A stretch of DNA of 64,000 nucleotides from Moorena sp. SIOASIH (GCF_010671925.1 NZ_JAAHIH010000003.1:124001-188000); one strand, 5' to 3'. Shown: positions 34,560 to 45,352, numbered from the stretch's first letter. The notes: generated by a model from the letters alone, not told the origin. Program-made: numbers and translations.

Positions 34560-36503
34560 ATGGTGAATTTTCCACTAAGCAAGCTTTCAGAGCAACAAGT
34601 GTCATTCAATCAAGAATCACCAGTGGTTTATGAAAATAGCTTGGTTGAGGCAATGACCGTAAGGGGTCAATCCTCAGAGGTAAGGGACAATTTTCAACTA
34701 GATTGTGCGACCATACCTACCAAGGAACACCAAGAAACAGTGGACAAAACTCAGGGGATTTCAAACTGTCAACAAATTACAGATGACCTGCCAAAATTAC
34801 TAGACATTTTGCCAGCAAAAATTCGCTCATTATTGGAGCAACATCCTGAAAGGGACAGTTTGATCGAAGTGATTATGGATCTCGGTCGCTTCCCAGAAGT
34901 GCGCTTTCGTGATCGGGCAGAGTACCTTTCTGATACACCAGTTACTATCGAACAAATCAATCACTGTGTTGAGCGAGTGGGATGCTTTAGCGGTGATAAC
35001 CGAGCAGGAATTGAGGGCACCTTGCACCGGATTAGTGCGATTCGGAACCGTCCAGGGGAAATTATTGGCTTAACCTGTCGTGTGGGTCGAGCGGTCTTTG
35101 GTACCATCGGCATGATTCGTGACTTGGTGGAAACTGGTAAGTCAATTTTGATGCTCGGGCGTCCTGGTGTAGGCAAAACTACTGCTTTACGGGAAATTGC
35201 CCGAGTTCTGGCAGACGAATTACACAAACGGGTAGTGATTATCGACACCTCTAATGAAATTGCCGGAGATGGTGATATTCCCCACCCAGCTATTGGTCGA
35301 GCCCGACGGATGCAGGTTGCTAGCCCAGAACATCAGCATCAGGTGATGATTGAGGCGGTGGAAAACCATATGCCAGAGGTGATCGTTATCGATGAAATTG
35401 GCACAGAACTAGAAGCTCAGGCCGCTCGTACCATTGCGGAACGGGGGGTGATGCTGGTGGGGACTGCTCACGGCAATCGGATTGAAAACTTGATTAAAAA
35501 TCCCACTCTTTCGGATTTAGTAGGCGGTATCCAGGCTGTCACCCTAGGGGATGACGAAGCCAGACGGCGAGGCTCTCAGAAAACCGTTTTGGAGCGAAAA
35601 GCCCCCCCAACCTTTGAAATCGCTGTAGAAATGCTAGAGCGTAAGCGTTGGGTAGTACATGAAAGTGTTGCGGACACGGTTGATAATTTGCTCAGGGGAC
35701 GTCAACCCAATCCCCCAGTTAGGACAGAGGATGAAAATGGTAAGGTCACCATTACCAGAGAATTACCTAGCGCTCCAGTTACCACTCCCCTAAATGGTCG
35801 GAGCAGGGGTCACCTTACCCTAACGACTCCTAGCCAACCAACAGGTTGGCGTTCATCTGGGCAGATGAAGCCCCTATCCCTTCAAGAACCGGAGCCAGCT
35901 CGGGAAAATAGCACCTTTGAACAGCTGCTGGCTGAATCTTGGTCACAGCAAGATATCTTGGGTCAAGGGATGGAGATGTTAGGACCCAATGGTGAGGATT
36001 TACCACTACAGGTGTATCCTTACGGCATTAGTCGTCATCAAATCGAGCAAGTGATCCAAATCCTAAATTTGCCTGTGGTCTTGACAAAAAACATGGATAG
36101 TGCTGATGTGGTTTTAGGGTTGCGATCGCATGTCAAAAGCCACTCCAAGCTAAAGTCCATTGCTAAATCTCGTCAGATCCCGATTCACGCCATCAAAGCT
36201 AGCTCCATCCCCCAGATTACTCGGGCATTACGACGTCTGTTGCACATGGACGACCCCACAATTCCCGATGCTGCTGATTTGGAGTTATTTGCCCAAAGCG
36301 GTAGCGAGGATCAAATCGAGGCTCTGGAAGAAGCCCGTTTAGCAGTTGAGCAAATTGTGATTCCCAAAGGCCAACCCGTAGAATTGTTGCCGCGATCGGC
36401 TAAGGTGCGGAAGATGCAACACGAGTTAGTTGAACACTATCGCCTCAAGTCTTCTAGCTTTGGCGATGAACCCAACCGACGTTTACGGATTTATCCGGCG
36501 TGA
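34560..36503 (+). CDS. Ycf45-type AAA ATPase with R3H nucleic-acid-binding domain
   Basis: 647 aa, ATG start. After a variable 75-residue N-terminus the conserved part has a SpoIIIAA-like ATPase: Walker A GRPGVGKTT (about 200-208), Walker B EVIVIDEIGTE (about 277-287), and GTAHGN sensor-like motif. Near the C-terminus is an R3H domain (AKVRKMQHELVEHYRL, about 617-632), which binds single-stranded nucleic acid. It is the cyanobacterial homologue of plastid Ycf45. Its exact role is unresolved; a ring ATPase on nucleic acid is likely. It is separate from ldpA by 156 bp and probably has its own promoter. Confidence 0.92.
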   Translation: MVNFPLSKLSEQQVSFNQESPVVYENSLVEAMTVRGQSSEVRDNFQLDCATIPTKEHQETVDKTQGISNCQQITDDLPKLLDILPAKIRSLLEQHPERDSLIEVIMDLGRFPEVRFRDRAEYLSDTPVTIEQINHCVERVGCFSGDNRAGIEGTLHRISAIRNRPGEIIGLTCRVGRAVFGTIGMIRDLVETGKSILMLGRPGVGKTTALREIARVLADELHKRVVIIDTSNEIAGDGDIPHPAIGRARRMQVASPEHQHQVMIEAVENHMPEVIVIDEIGTELEAQAARTIAERGVMLVGTAHGNRIENLIKNPTLSDLVGGIQAVTLGDDEARRRGSQKTVLERKAPPTFEIAVEMLERKRWVVHESVADTVDNLLRGRQPNPPVRTEDENGKVTITRELPSAPVTTPLNGRSRGHLTLTTPSQPTGWRSSGQMKPLSLQEPEPARENSTFEQLLAESWSQQDILGQGMEMLGPNGEDLPLQVYPYGISRHQIEQVIQILNLPVVLTKNMDSADVVLGLRSHVKSHSKLKSIAKSRQIPIHAIKASSIPQITRALRRLLHMDDPTIPDAADLELFAQSGSEDQIEALEEARLAVEQIVIPKGQPVELLPRSAKVRKMQHELVEHYRLKSSSFGDEPNRRLRIYPA

Positions 36504-36643
36504 ATCTAGGTTGAAAAGGAAGAGGGGGGACAAAAACATGCGGAGGTCAAACAATCAAGATCTCTTTCTCTTCCTTCCGGTCACCATCAACCCATCACCC
36601 CATCACCCTTTCAGCCAAAGGACAAATAACTAAAAAAAAATAC

Positions 36644-36674
36644 TTGACATATTCCCACTCAGATCTGTTATCAT
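36644..36674 (+). promoter_or_regulatory. Sigma-70-type promoter of tRNA-Gln
   Basis: TTGACA (36644-36649) is followed after 18-19 bp by TTATCAT (36668-36674), about 18 bp before the tRNA 5' end. The -35 box is a perfect consensus match. Confidence 0.7.
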
Positions 36675-36691
36675 CTTATAAGTGGAATCGA

Positions 36692-36763
36692 TGGGGTGTA
36701 GCCAAGCGGTAAGGCAGCGGGTTTTGGTCCCGCCATTCCTAGGTTCGAATCCTAGCACCCCAG
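36692..36763 (+). tRNA. tRNA-Gln (anticodon TTG)
   Basis: 72-nt cloverleaf: acceptor TGGGGTG pairs with CACCCCA before discriminator G; D arm GCCAAGCGGTAAGGC; anticodon loop TTTTGGT with TTG at its centre; T arm ending AGGTTCGAATCCT. The U-A opening pair of the acceptor is typical of tRNA-Gln. CCA is not encoded. A terminator follows at 36821. Confidence 0.97.
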
Positions 36764-36820
36764 TTATAGTAGTCAGGTTATGGTAGTCAATCACAAACTA
36801 ACCTGATAGTTCAGCAAAAT

Positions 36821-36854
36821 AAGAAGCTTCTAAAGTCTTTAGAAGCTTCTTTTG
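36821..36854. terminator. Bidirectional hairpin terminator between tRNA-Gln and the lipoprotein gene
   Basis: AAGAAGCTTCTAAAG pairs with its near-perfect complement TTTAGAAGCTTCTT, and a TTTTGGGTTTTT tail follows on the plus strand. It lies between convergent transcripts. Confidence 0.8.
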
Positions 36855-36875
36855 GGTTTTTAAGGGGCGTCTAAA

Positions 36876-37760
36876 CTAGCGGCGGCGTCTGAAGGAACGA
36901 CTACCACCACGACTACTACCAAAGCCAGAAGGCGATCGCTTCGTGCTGCCAAAACCACTGCTTCTTGGTTTGGCTTTGTTAGGACTAGATGGACTAGAGG
37001 TGCGTAACTGACTTGAGCCGAAACCCTTTCCTGTGGAGCGATTAGCGTTGGGTGAGGCTTTACGAGTAGTTGCTTGATTAGCTGCAGGAGATTTTCTTAA
37101 GCTACCAGTCGTGCGGAAAGAGCGAGTATTTTTAACCACGGGTGGCGGTGCTTTGTACCGTGTTTCATATCGCTTCACTGCTTGACTATAGCTGTTACCA
37201 TACCCACCATAACCAGTCAGAACCCCTCCCGCTTGATAAACCGGTGGAACGTAGTATTGAGGTCGAAATAGCATACTACCTATAGCTTGACCAGCCAAAG
37301 CACCAGCAAACGGAGCCCAGAAACTGGATTGCTGACGCACGATTACTGTTTCTTGTTGACCAGTTTGAGGATTAGGTCTAGTCTCAGTAACATTGTGGAC
37401 ATATTCAATCCGAAAGTCTTCAGTTAGGTACATCACCGGCTGATTGTCATCAATACTCAGATACGTATTTTCCCCAGCAGCAACCTGCTCATCAGTCAGA
37501 CGTGCCATCTGCAAATCCCTGCTCCGAAACACTGGTGGACTACCCGCAGGAGTATTGAGCACCATTAGGGTATATACCCCATTAACATCATCGTAGGTTG
37601 CCTGTTGTACGGGATATTTACCATCACTCAACCGAGTCGGAGTAAAGGATGTACTCCCACCCCGATTCAGCGACACTTGGCTTGAGTTAGGAGAACCACA
37701 CCCTACTGTGGTCCAACATAAGGTTAGAGATAGAACAAAAATCGCAACTGTACGTAACAT
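36876..37760 (-). CDS. Putative lipoprotein with Ser/Arg/Gly-rich tail
   Basis: 294 aa, ATG start. Type II signal peptide with lipobox TVGC (Cys 21). A central soluble domain (about 45-145; GVYTLMVLNTPAGSPPVFRSRDL, closing with DFRIEYVHNV, read as separate segments) is followed by a Gly-rich hydrophobic piece (WAPFAGALAGQAIGSMLF) and a long low-complexity, strongly basic tail (SSGFGSTKRSPSGFGSSR). Probably anchored in the envelope with the basic tail able to contact acidic polymers. Cyanobacteria have similar proteins of unknown function. Convergent with tRNA-Gln. Confidence 0.75.
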   Translation of the reverse strand: MLRTVAIFVLSLTLCWTTVGCGSPNSSQVSLNRGGSTSFTPTRLSDGKYPVQQATYDDVNGVYTLMVLNTPAGSPPVFRSRDLQMARLTDEQVAAGENTYLSIDDNQPVMYLTEDFRIEYVHNVTETRPNPQTGQQETVIVRQQSSFWAPFAGALAGQAIGSMLFRPQYYVPPVYQAGGVLTGYGGYGNSYSQAVKRYETRYKAPPPVVKNTRSFRTTGSLRKSPAANQATTRKASPNANRSTGKGFGSSQLRTSSPSSPNKAKPRSSGFGSTKRSPSGFGSSRGGSRSFRRRR

Positions 37761-37984
37761 ATAGTTAAAAAAGTTTTCTTAAATCACTATTGTTCTGTTA
37801 AATCACTATTGTCTAATCGCGCTTGTCTAATCGCGCTTTGCTATGGGCTAGCGTTCTTTGCAAAACAACCAACAATTTGGGGAAGATTTTTCGTTCGTCT
37901 TGCCCATAACTCCATCTCCCCATCACCTGATCTACTGATAGTGACAACTATAACACTATCTATATTTATTTAATTTATTAATGA

Positions 37985-38587
37985 TTAGAGCGGAACCAGT
38001 TCCGGGAAATTGAGTAAAATTTGTTCATCAGTCAGTTCGTCACCCAACTGTGCTGGAGAGAAGTGAACCTGGATAGCTTGCAAACTTTCCTGATAGTGGA
38101 GATTAATCAATGCCTTCAGACCTGCTTCGAGGGACTCAACACTAGCTAGGTTCGTTTCTAGTTCAGGAACTTCCCCTTCGTAGGCTACTGTGATCATAAC
38201 AATTACGTTTTGGGTCACAGGTAGGGATAAAGGTTCGTTGTCACCTAAGGGTGTAGTGAAATCTGGTTCAGACAGATAGCGCCCAGCTGAGTCAGTAAAC
38301 AGTTCATTAACGTAGTCCCCAGCTTCTCCTTCCTTCCAGAAGACATCCCCTTCATTCGCTGCCGATTGCCAGTAGATCTGCAGCTGTAGCAGGTTTTGAC
38401 AAATTGCTACCAGTTCTTCCCCTAACACGTTCAAATCCCCGTCTGACTCAACGGCCTCCCGTGCCGCACGATTGAGTACCCCCAACAAGGGTGTTACTTC
38501 TGAACCAGCTAAGTGTACAAACAAACGAAAAACTACAAATCTAGTTTTGCCACCAAATTTATTTAAGCGATCGCGCCAAGAACTCAT
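37985..38587 (-). CDS. DUF1517-family protein
   Basis: 200 aa, ATG start (MSSWRDRLNKFGGKTRF). A soluble protein with the DUF1517 pattern: TPLLGVLNRAAREA, LLQLQIYWQSAANEGDVFW, VIVMITVAYEG and the C-terminal QAIQVHFSPAQLGDELTDE. Plastid and cyanobacterial relatives often carry an additional membrane segment, which this copy lacks. The biochemical role is unknown. Its start is just upstream of a MITE-like spacer. Confidence 0.8.
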   Translation of the reverse strand: MSSWRDRLNKFGGKTRFVVFRLFVHLAGSEVTPLLGVLNRAAREAVESDGDLNVLGEELVAICQNLLQLQIYWQSAANEGDVFWKEGEAGDYVNELFTDSAGRYLSEPDFTTPLGDNEPLSLPVTQNVIVMITVAYEGEVPELETNLASVESLEAGLKALINLHYQESLQAIQVHFSPAQLGDELTDEQILLNFPELVPL

Positions 38588-38589
38588 GC

Positions 38590-38752
38590 TTCAATAGGCT
38601 GACTTACGCCGTTAATTAATCTCAATTACCCTATCTATCCTACTCTAGCGCATTGCTCACTGCCCCTACTGGCTCACTGAAAACCGGGGTTGGTTAGGCA
38701 GAGCAAGGGGGGTTAGGGAGGCAAAACCAACGGGCACTGCGTAAGTCCTATT
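38590..38752. repeat. MITE-like element with GACTTACGC / GCGTAAGTC ends
   Basis: Left end TAGGCTGACTTACGC (38595-38609) and right end GCGTAAGTCCTA (38739-38750) form imperfect terminal inverted repeats. They match the ends of the element at 62396-62570. The centre differs (CTCACTGCCCCTACTGGCTC, GGGGGGTTAGGGAGGC). Confidence 0.6.
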
Positions 38753-39109
38753 CCCTAATGAAAACAGGAGCGATCGCGTCTTCACCAGTCAACCGCAACT
38801 GACTGAGCCATCACTCCTGATTACACCCCGTTTTTTTTTAATCTGTAGCGGTTTATACCACTTATCTAACAAAACTACAAGAGGTTTGACCTATCTTTAT
38901 CTAACTGGGTTGACTCCAAGGGGATCTCACAAAAATGTGACAGCTCCTACACTTACCTTTCAGGTTCAGTGTAGGCAACAAGCGCCAATCCAGCCATCGC
39001 TTTCGGCAAAGCCGACGCTACGCGAAGGTCGGCGCTGAGCTTTAAGAACGGACTGCCCGGAGACAAAACCTTGAAAAGGGTCGCCTTATTTCATGTGACT
39101 TAAAACTAT
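38753..39109. other. Gene-free spacer
   Basis: Contains an AGGAGCGATCGC...ACTCCT hairpin before a T9 tract (38766-38840), which may act as a terminator. It also has a small palindrome GCCGACGCTACGCGAAGGTCGGC (here split: GCCGACGCTACGC then GAAGGTCGGC, 39011-39033). No reading frame is supported. Confidence 0.5.
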
Positions 39110-40140
39110 AGCTATAGCGTTTCTCATAGCTATGAGGTACACTAATACATAGATTAAATAGTTATTAATCAAAATTTCGGATGAAACCTTACTCATTTTA
39201 CTTTCCTCAAAAAATTTTAGAAGTCCATCAAAAATAAAATTTATCAATCAGAAACTTTGCTCAAGGTTTTGGTGTAGCCAAAAGCTTTATTCAAAAATTA
39301 CTAAAACAGCATCGAGAAACCGGAGATATTAAACCGCTCTCTTGGTGCGCATTCACGCTTGTCGGGAAACCCGACCGGGGTCGCACCGCAACGTCAAAGA
39401 GGAAGTCCACCACGCCAACTTAGGAGAGAGCAATTAGTAGATTTAGTAGAGATAATTGAAACGACTAATGATGCCACTTTAGTTGAACTTTGTGATTTTC
39501 TAGAAGAAAAGACCAAAATTAGGGTAAGTCAAGCCACGATGGTAAGACTAATTAAACAGCTAAATTATATATACTTTCAAGAAAAAACCATTACACGCAA
39601 CAGAAAAATAACCAAAACTAATCCAACAAAAAAGAGTTAATTTTTGGTCATATATCCGATATATTCCAGCCAAATGTTTGATTTTAATAGATGATTCAGG
39701 AGTTAATTTAGCAATGATTAGGAGATATGCGAGAGCATTGAAAGGGAAAAGATCGAGAGGTAACAAGCCACTTAAAAGAGGTGCGACCCGTGATGGCGAA
39801 CGCGCCCCGCGTGACCTACGGTCAAGGGATTGCTCCCCATCACGGAAAGCGCACCATTACGGTCTTGGGGGTCTCCCCCATGAGCGACTGCCGTTCCACG
39901 GGGCAAACAGCGGTGCGGACGCAGGTTCCGCACACAGACCCATGCGCCATGAGCGACTGCATCAAGACATCGAAAATTTTTGGTCAAAAGTCAAAGCAAT
40001 CTTGATAAAGATTAAAGCAAGAACTTACAAAGACTTAATAGACGGGATTGCCGATGCCATCTTAAAAGTAACGATGGAAGATATTCGGAATTGGTTTACT
40101 CACTGCTGTTATTGTACCTCATGACTATGATAATTGCTAT
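39110..40140 (+). pseudogene. IS630-type transposase remnant with disrupted reading frame
   Basis: Ends: TAGCGTTTCTCATAGCTATG + AGGTAC at 39116-39142 and GTACCTCATGACTATG...TTGCTATA at 40111-40140, an imperfect inverted pair. Inside, transposase pieces are recognisable: an N-terminal start (MKPYSF at about 39181), a helix-turn-helix part (ATMVRLIKQLNY), the DDE region (LILIDDSGVNLAMIRRYARA) and a C-terminal HERLHQDIENFWSKVK, DGIADAI. Stops, frameshifts and two foreign repeat inserts (39340-39410; 39780-39960 with GACCTACGGTCAAGG and GAGCGACTGC palindromes) inactivate it. Confidence 0.8.
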
Positions 40141-40289
40141 ATTTATGTCTTAAACTATACTTCCCTTGCTATATTTAGTTCTTTTTTTGGGGAAGACTAA
40201 GATCAGAGCAATCCTGATCACGATCTCATCGTCAACAGCCGATTGCTAGCACTACCATCATTTCAGCTTAGCTGGAATCTATCTCAAGG

Positions 40290-43046
40290 TTGAACAGCAA
40301 TTGTTTTTTCAAAGTCATGACGATGACCATCAAACCTCTCAACCGTTTGGTCTCCAAGGTTTCCTTAGGAACTGTCCTAATTGTCCCTTTTGTATTGCAG
40401 ATCTTCACAGCGGTTGGATTAGTAGGATATCTTTCCTTTAGAAATGGCGAGAAAGCGGTTAATAAACTTGCACTCCAGTTACAGAGCGAAATCACTAACC
40501 GCGTCCAAGAGCATCTCAAGCATTACTTAAATCACCCTTATATTCTTGTTCAAAGTAATATTAATGCTTGGCAGCTAAACCAATTAAGTTTTAACAATAT
40601 TACTGTTTTAGAACGTCACTTCTGGAAACAATTAAAACTATGTAAGTCTGTTCGTTCCATTTATATGGCAGGCAATCCAGAAAAGCTAGAATATGCCTTT
40701 TCCAGACGGGAACCAGATGGAAGCTTTGTTGTTAAGGACTTCATCGATTTCCCGATTCGCCATACCTATGCTTTAGACGACCAAGGTCAGCGGACTGAGT
40801 TGTTGGTCTCAAAACCCTTCTATCCGCGAAAAAAGCCCTGGTATATCAGTGCGGTAGAGTCACCATTACCCAGATGGAGCAAAATTTACAACTTTTCTGA
40901 TGATGGCAAACTCGGAATCACTTTCTCTGCCCCTGTTCAAGACGAGACAGGAAATTTTCGTGGTGTTATAGCTGTGGATCTTATTCTTAGCCTGATTAGT
41001 GATTTCCTGCGGGGACTCACCATCAGTCCTTTTGGTCAAGTTTTTCTTTTAGAACCTTCAGGAGAATTAATTGCTAGTTCAACATCTGAACAACCATTTG
41101 TGCTCAGCCATCAAGACAATCAACCTAAACGACTCAAGGCCACAGACAGTCAAAACCCATTAACCAAAATTACAGCACAGTATTTGCTTGAAAACATTGA
41201 CAATCTTTCCAAAATTGAAGCAGCACAGCAGTTTAATCTTAAGCTTGATGGAGAACGTCAATTTGTCCAAGTTACTCCTCTCCATAACAAGGGTGGTTTG
41301 GATTGGCTAGTAGTAGTGGTCATACCAGAGTCAGATTTTATGGCGGAAATTAACGCCAATACCAGGCTCTCGATATTGTTGTGTATTTACGCTTTAATTG
41401 TAGCAACAATCATCGGCATTTTTACGGCACGGTGGGTAATAAAACCGATTTTACATCTCAATAGGGCTGCTAAAGACATTGCTAAAGGGAAATGGAATAA
41501 AACTGTAGCTATTAAGCGCTCCGATGAAGTGGGGGAATTGAGTGAATCTTTTAACCAAATGGCAGTGCAACTGAAAGAATCCTTTGAAACCTTAGAGCAA
41601 CGGGTCGAAGCACGCACAGCGGAACTAGCAGAGGCCAAAGACAAAGCAGAAGTTGCCAACCAGGCTAAAAGCGAATTTCTATCGAATATGAGTCATGAAT
41701 TGCGCACCCCCCTCAACGGCATTCTTGGCTATGCTCAAATTCTTAAGCGAGAAAATACTCTCAGTTCCCGCCAAACCGATGGTTTAGAAATTATCCACCA
41801 AAGCGGGATTCATTTGTTGACCCTAATCAACGACATCTTAGACCTATCCAAAATCGAAGCCCGTAAAATGGAACTCTATTCCGATGATATCCATTTTGCT
41901 AACTTCCTCGACAGTGTTGTGGGAGTGATAAAAATGCGGGCGTTAGAGAAAGATATTTTGTTCAAATACCAACCTGACTCTAACTTACCTATTGGAATTA
42001 TAGCTGATGAAAAACGACTTCGACAAGTCTTACTAAACTTGTTAGGAAACGCCATTAAATTTACCGAGCAAGGTCAAGTCACCTTGGGGGTTAGGGTTAA
42101 GGAGTCTCAAGTTACTACTTCAACTATTTGTTTTGATATTATTGACACTGGTGTGGGTATGAATCCCCAGCAGTTAGAGAAAATATTCCTACCTTTTGAA
42201 CAAGTGGGTGATACTCAAAGTCGGTCTGAGGGCACAGGTTTAGGATTAGCTATTACTAAGCAACTGGTGGAATTGATGGGTGGTGATATCAAGGTCACCA
42301 GTGAATTGGGTAAAGGGTCAAGGTTCTGGTTTGAAGTTAGTTTTTATCTGGGATCGCTCAGTGGGGAAACTCAAGCTGAAATTCCAGATAAAATTATAGG
42401 ATATCGAGGTAAAAAACGTAGGCTATTGGTGGTAGATGACAAACTCGAAAACCGCTTAGTTCTTGAGAATATGCTTGCACCCTTGGGATTTGAGGTGGTC
42501 ACTGGTGAAGATGGTCAGCAGGAAGTGGAATTGGCTCAGCAAATTCAACCGGATATGATTTTGAGCGATTTAGTTATGCCGGTTAAAAGTGGGTTTGAAG
42601 CCATTAAGGAAATTCGTCAAATTCCAGAGATTAGAGAAGTGCCAATTATTGCTATCTCTGCTAGTGTACTGGATATGGATCAGAAAAAAAGTCAAATTGC
42701 CGGTTGTGATGCCTTTTTGTCTAAACCCGTAGATGAACCAAAGTTATTGACCTTGTTAGGAAAGTATTTACATTTGGAGTGGGTGTACGAACAGAATGAT
42801 CAGGTTTCAAATATGAACTCTGAAAACGGTTCAGTAGAGCCAAATGAACTAGTGATTCCGCCACTAGAAGAGATGGAAGTGCTGTATGAGTTGGCGATGT
42901 TGGGCAGTATGAAAAAAATTCGGGAGCGAGCTATCTACCTCGAAGAACTGGATCACAAATACATGGCTTTTGCTAACAACCTCAAAGAGTTAGCCCATGG
43001 GTTTCAAGAACAGAAGATTCTTGCCTTAGTGGAAGAATATTTGTAA
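40290..43046 (+). CDS. Hybrid sensor histidine kinase with Cache sensor, HAMP and receiver domain
   Basis: 918 aa; starts at 40290 or at the ATG at 40317. TM helix (about 30-52), an extracytoplasmic double-Cache-like sensor (about 55-350; [16 protein letters not shown]), a second TM (about 358-380), HAMP (about 382-434), and a coiled-coil. The HisKA phosphoacceptor is His in [15 protein letters not shown] (about 469). HATPase has N box [12 protein letters not shown] and G boxes DTGVGM and GTGLGLAI. The receiver domain (about 710-825) has phospho-Asp in MILSDLVMP (about 760). A helical C-terminus (about 860-918) ends the protein. A complete membrane phosphorelay sensor; the ligand and the output partner are not evident from neighbours. 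Confidence 0.95.
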   Translation: MNSNCFFKVMTMTIKPLNRLVSKVSLGTVLIVPFVLQIFTAVGLVGYLSFRNGEKAVNKLALQLQSEITNRVQEHLKHYLNHPYILVQSNINAWQLNQLSFNNITVLERHFWKQLKLCKSVRSIYMAGNPEKLEYAFSRREPDGSFVVKDFIDFPIRHTYALDDQGQRTELLVSKPFYPRKKPWYISAVESPLPRWSKIYNFSDDGKLGITFSAPVQDETGNFRGVIAVDLILSLISDFLRGLTISPFGQVFLLEPSGELIASSTSEQPFVLSHQDNQPKRLKATDSQNPLTKITAQYLLENIDNLSKIEAAQQFNLKLDGERQFVQVTPLHNKGGLDWLVVVVIPESDFMAEINANTRLSILLCIYALIVATIIGIFTARWVIKPILHLNRAAKDIAKGKWNKTVAIKRSDEVGELSESFNQMAVQLKESFETLEQRVEARTAELAEAKDKAEVANQAKSEFLSNMSHELRTPLNGILGYAQILKRENTLSSRQTDGLEIIHQSGIHLLTLINDILDLSKIEARKMELYSDDIHFANFLDSVVGVIKMRALEKDILFKYQPDSNLPIGIIADEKRLRQVLLNLLGNAIKFTEQGQVTLGVRVKESQVTTSTICFDIIDTGVGMNPQQLEKIFLPFEQVGDTQSRSEGTGLGLAITKQLVELMGGDIKVTSELGKGSRFWFEVSFYLGSLSGETQAEIPDKIIGYRGKKRRLLVVDDKLENRLVLENMLAPLGFEVVTGEDGQQEVELAQQIQPDMILSDLVMPVKSGFEAIKEIRQIPEIREVPIIAISASVLDMDQKKSQIAGCDAFLSKPVDEPKLLTLLGKYLHLEWVYEQNDQVSNMNSENGSVEPNELVIPPLEEMEVLYELAMLGSMKKIRERAIYLEELDHKYMAFANNLKELAHGFQEQKILALVEEYL

Positions 43047-43049
43047 TCT

Positions 43050-43200
43050 ATAGTAGGGAACAGGGAACAGGGAACAGGGAACAGGGAACAGGGAACAGGG
43101 AACAGGGAAAGAGAGGGAGGTGTGGGAAGTGTGGCAAGTGTGGCAAGTGTGGGGAGATGGGGAGATGGGGAGATGGGGAGATGGGGAGTCAGATGAGCAA
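43050..43200. repeat. GGGAACA heptamers, GTGTGGCAA and GGGGAGAT repeats
   Basis: 43052-43108: seven GGGAACA units. 43118-43152: AGTGTGGCA units. 43150-43188: GGGGAGATG units. The array separates the sensor kinase and fic genes, which converge on it. Confidence 0.85.
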
Positions 43201-43277
43201 CGGTTGTGGTTACCACGGGGCTTTGAAGGTGCGGACGCTTGCTTGATCACACAGCTTCTGCAACGGAAATTACCCTT

Positions 43278-43331
43278 AAATAGGTACTAACTAGCTTGTC
43301 AGTACCTATTTAATAGGTACAGTACCTATTT
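43278..43331. repeat. Cluster of 11-bp inverted repeats AAATAGGTACT / AGTACCTATTT
   Basis: AAATAGGTACT at 43278-43288, AGTACCTATTT at 43301-43311, AATAGGTAC at 43312-43320 and AGTACCTATTT at 43321-43331. The set overlaps the fic stop codon, so it may act as a terminator or protein-binding site. Confidence 0.6.
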
Positions 43332-44372
43332 CTTCCGCCAACGGGCATCTGGCCCTCGCCCAAGGCATTCGAGCCGCCCAGCGTTCCTTTCCTGGCGCAA
43401 GATACGGCGAATCAAGTCAATTCCTACAGTAGGGCATTGTTCCTGTAAATGCTTGATCGAAAAATCTCCAACTATATTGTTAATGGCATCTAGCACCATC
43501 GCTGTTTTAGCGCCTTTGGCTGAGGTTACTAACCCAACCCGTTGCTCAAAATCCCGGTACGCCGATAGCACCAACACTCCCAGAAAATACTCCCACCAAG
43601 GTAACAAACTATGCTGTCCCTGATGCCAGCTTTGGGAGGACTGGTAAAGTGTATCGTAGTAGCTTTCCTTTGTGCGTTCTACAATGCGTTCCAAACTAAT
43701 AAACCGCCCCACCTCGTAACCAGCTTTGTATAGTAACAGTAGTGTCAGCAGCCTAGCCATCCGTCCATTTCCATCACTAAAAGGGTGGATGCACAGAAAA
43801 TCCAAGACGTAGGTGGGGATGAGCAGTAAGGGTTCGAGTTCCTCAGACTGCCAGAGGCGATTGAACTGTTCGTGCAAGCGTTCCATCGCGGATGGTGTAG
43901 CATAAGCCGCAAGTGCTTGAAACCTCACAACCTTTGTACCATCTGGGTAAGTTTCGGTGATTTGATTATCTACCGACTTCCAGCGCCCACCCTCACCAAC
44001 AGTAAACTGGTAAAGGTCACGATGCAGCTGTAACACCACCCCTGGAGTGAAAGGGATGTGAGCATAGCTGGTGTGGATGGTGCTAAGTACATCTCGATAG
44101 CCAGCAATTTCTTGTTCGGAGCGATCGCGGGGCGTAGTTTTTTCCGCTACCAGTTCCTTGATGCGTTCCAGGGGCACTGTAATGCCTTCTATGCGGTTGG
44201 AGGACTCAGTACTCTGAATAATCGCCGCCTGACGTAGTGTTTTCAAAACTTGGGGTGACTGTTCTTTGAACAGTTCTTGCTTGCCTTTGTACTCACCAAT
44301 CAGTCGGATAGTACGCAGTAGATTTTGACTAATCAGCTGGCCCTCAATAAAACCTGGTTCAAACGACTGCAT
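43326..44372 (-). CDS. Fic-domain protein (AMP-transferase family), class II autoinhibited
   Basis: 348 aa, ATG start. N-terminal helical part carries an inhibitory motif TESSNRIEGI (about 54-63; S/T-x3-E-G type), as in class II Fic proteins. The Fic core has the complete active site HPFSDGNGRMARL (about 196-208), with catalytic His, Asp and the Arg that contacts ATP phosphate. A C-terminal winged-helix (about 290-345; IKHLQEQCPTVGIDLIRRIL) is common in Fic/DUF4172 proteins. It likely AMPylates or otherwise modifies a protein target. No antitoxin gene is adjacent because the inhibitor is built in. Confidence 0.93.
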   Translation of the reverse strand: MQSFEPGFIEGQLISQNLLRTIRLIGEYKGKQELFKEQSPQVLKTLRQAAIIQSTESSNRIEGITVPLERIKELVAEKTTPRDRSEQEIAGYRDVLSTIHTSYAHIPFTPGVVLQLHRDLYQFTVGEGGRWKSVDNQITETYPDGTKVVRFQALAAYATPSAMERLHEQFNRLWQSEELEPLLLIPTYVLDFLCIHPFSDGNGRMARLLTLLLLYKAGYEVGRFISLERIVERTKESYYDTLYQSSQSWHQGQHSLLPWWEYFLGVLVLSAYRDFEQRVGLVTSAKGAKTAMVLDAINNIVGDFSIKHLQEQCPTVGIDLIRRILRQERNAGRLECLGRGPDARWRKK

Positions 44373-44524
44373 GGGTAATTCCTATCAACCCAACCTCAGT
44401 ATACTAGACTTGGCGGCAGTTGTAGGGAACAGGGAACTTCGGAGCAGCGGATCATCGGAACAAGAATTGAGACAAACACTATCAGAACAATAATGTTGTA
44501 AGAGGTCTACTATAATTGTTGCGT

Positions 44525-44975
44525 TAGTTTGACACTCCCTGCCCTGGAAGGACGGGGATTCTTGCTTCCACGGGGTGACTTGTTATCCCTTGCCGGAGCC
44601 AGGAAAAATAGAGGTCTCCTCGACCCAAGCGTATTTGGTCTATGACCTAGGTTTCGGTGTGCCCCACCGTACCTAAAATAGATAACAAATTTACATAACA
44701 AATTTAGATGAACATTTTTTTGATCAAAGACTTTCATAGACGTCCAAATCGTTAGACTTGATTGTGCAACATGATTATCTCAAAACATGTTTTTTACACT
44801 GTCTACTTATTCTGTGATCATGTTTATCTAGAACATTAGTTATTTTTTTGTTATTATTTTATCTTAACACGGTGCGATAAAACTGTCAATACATAGATGC
44901 TCCTTTGGAGCCTTCAGTTGCGAACAAAAAAAAGCCGTCCTGTAAGGACGGGGCGCGATTACCCAAATTTTTTGG
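44525..44975 (-). mobile_element. IS200/IS605-type remnant (both ends, no genes)
   Basis: Minus strand: the left-end hairpin with GTCCTTACAGGAC (44937-44950 region) and the right end AATCCCCGTCCTTCCAGG, then GCAGGGAGTGTCAA (about 44531-44562), resemble the terminal hairpins of IS605-family elements, which end in TCAA. The interior is AT-rich with no tnpA or tnpB. It is a palindrome-ended non-autonomous derivative. Spacer 44373-45352 otherwise holds only repeats. Confidence 0.5.
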
Positions 44976-45069
44976 TAAAACTATCTGTAATCTCAAGTTC
45001 GATTAATCTCTTCCCAAGTAGTCCCTGGGTTTTTGGTAATAGGTAATTGCTAATGGGTAATGTTGGTAA

Positions 45070-45165
45070 GATTACTGATTACCGATTACCGATTCCCGAT
45101 TACCGATTACCGATTACCGATTACCGATTACCGATTACCGATTCCCGATTCCCGATTCCCGGAAA
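45070..45165. repeat. CGATTAC 7-bp tandem repeat
   Basis: About twelve units of CGATTAC/CGATTCC. An open frame across it is an artefact. Positions 45300-45325 have a small GGGGAGATG remnant. Confidence 0.85.
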
Positions 45166-45352
45166 ATCCTAGTTTACATCCCTTTTATGGAAAGGATATC
45201 AGTATTTATGTAATTTTCCGGTTAAACTCTCCAGGCGATAAGCACTATACTTGCCCTTAAGTGAAGGTTTCTAAAAAGAGAAACGAAGGAAAAGGTGAGA
45301 CTGGTAATGGGGAGATGGGGAGTTTTCCCACTCTCCCCTTATTTTATTTTCC

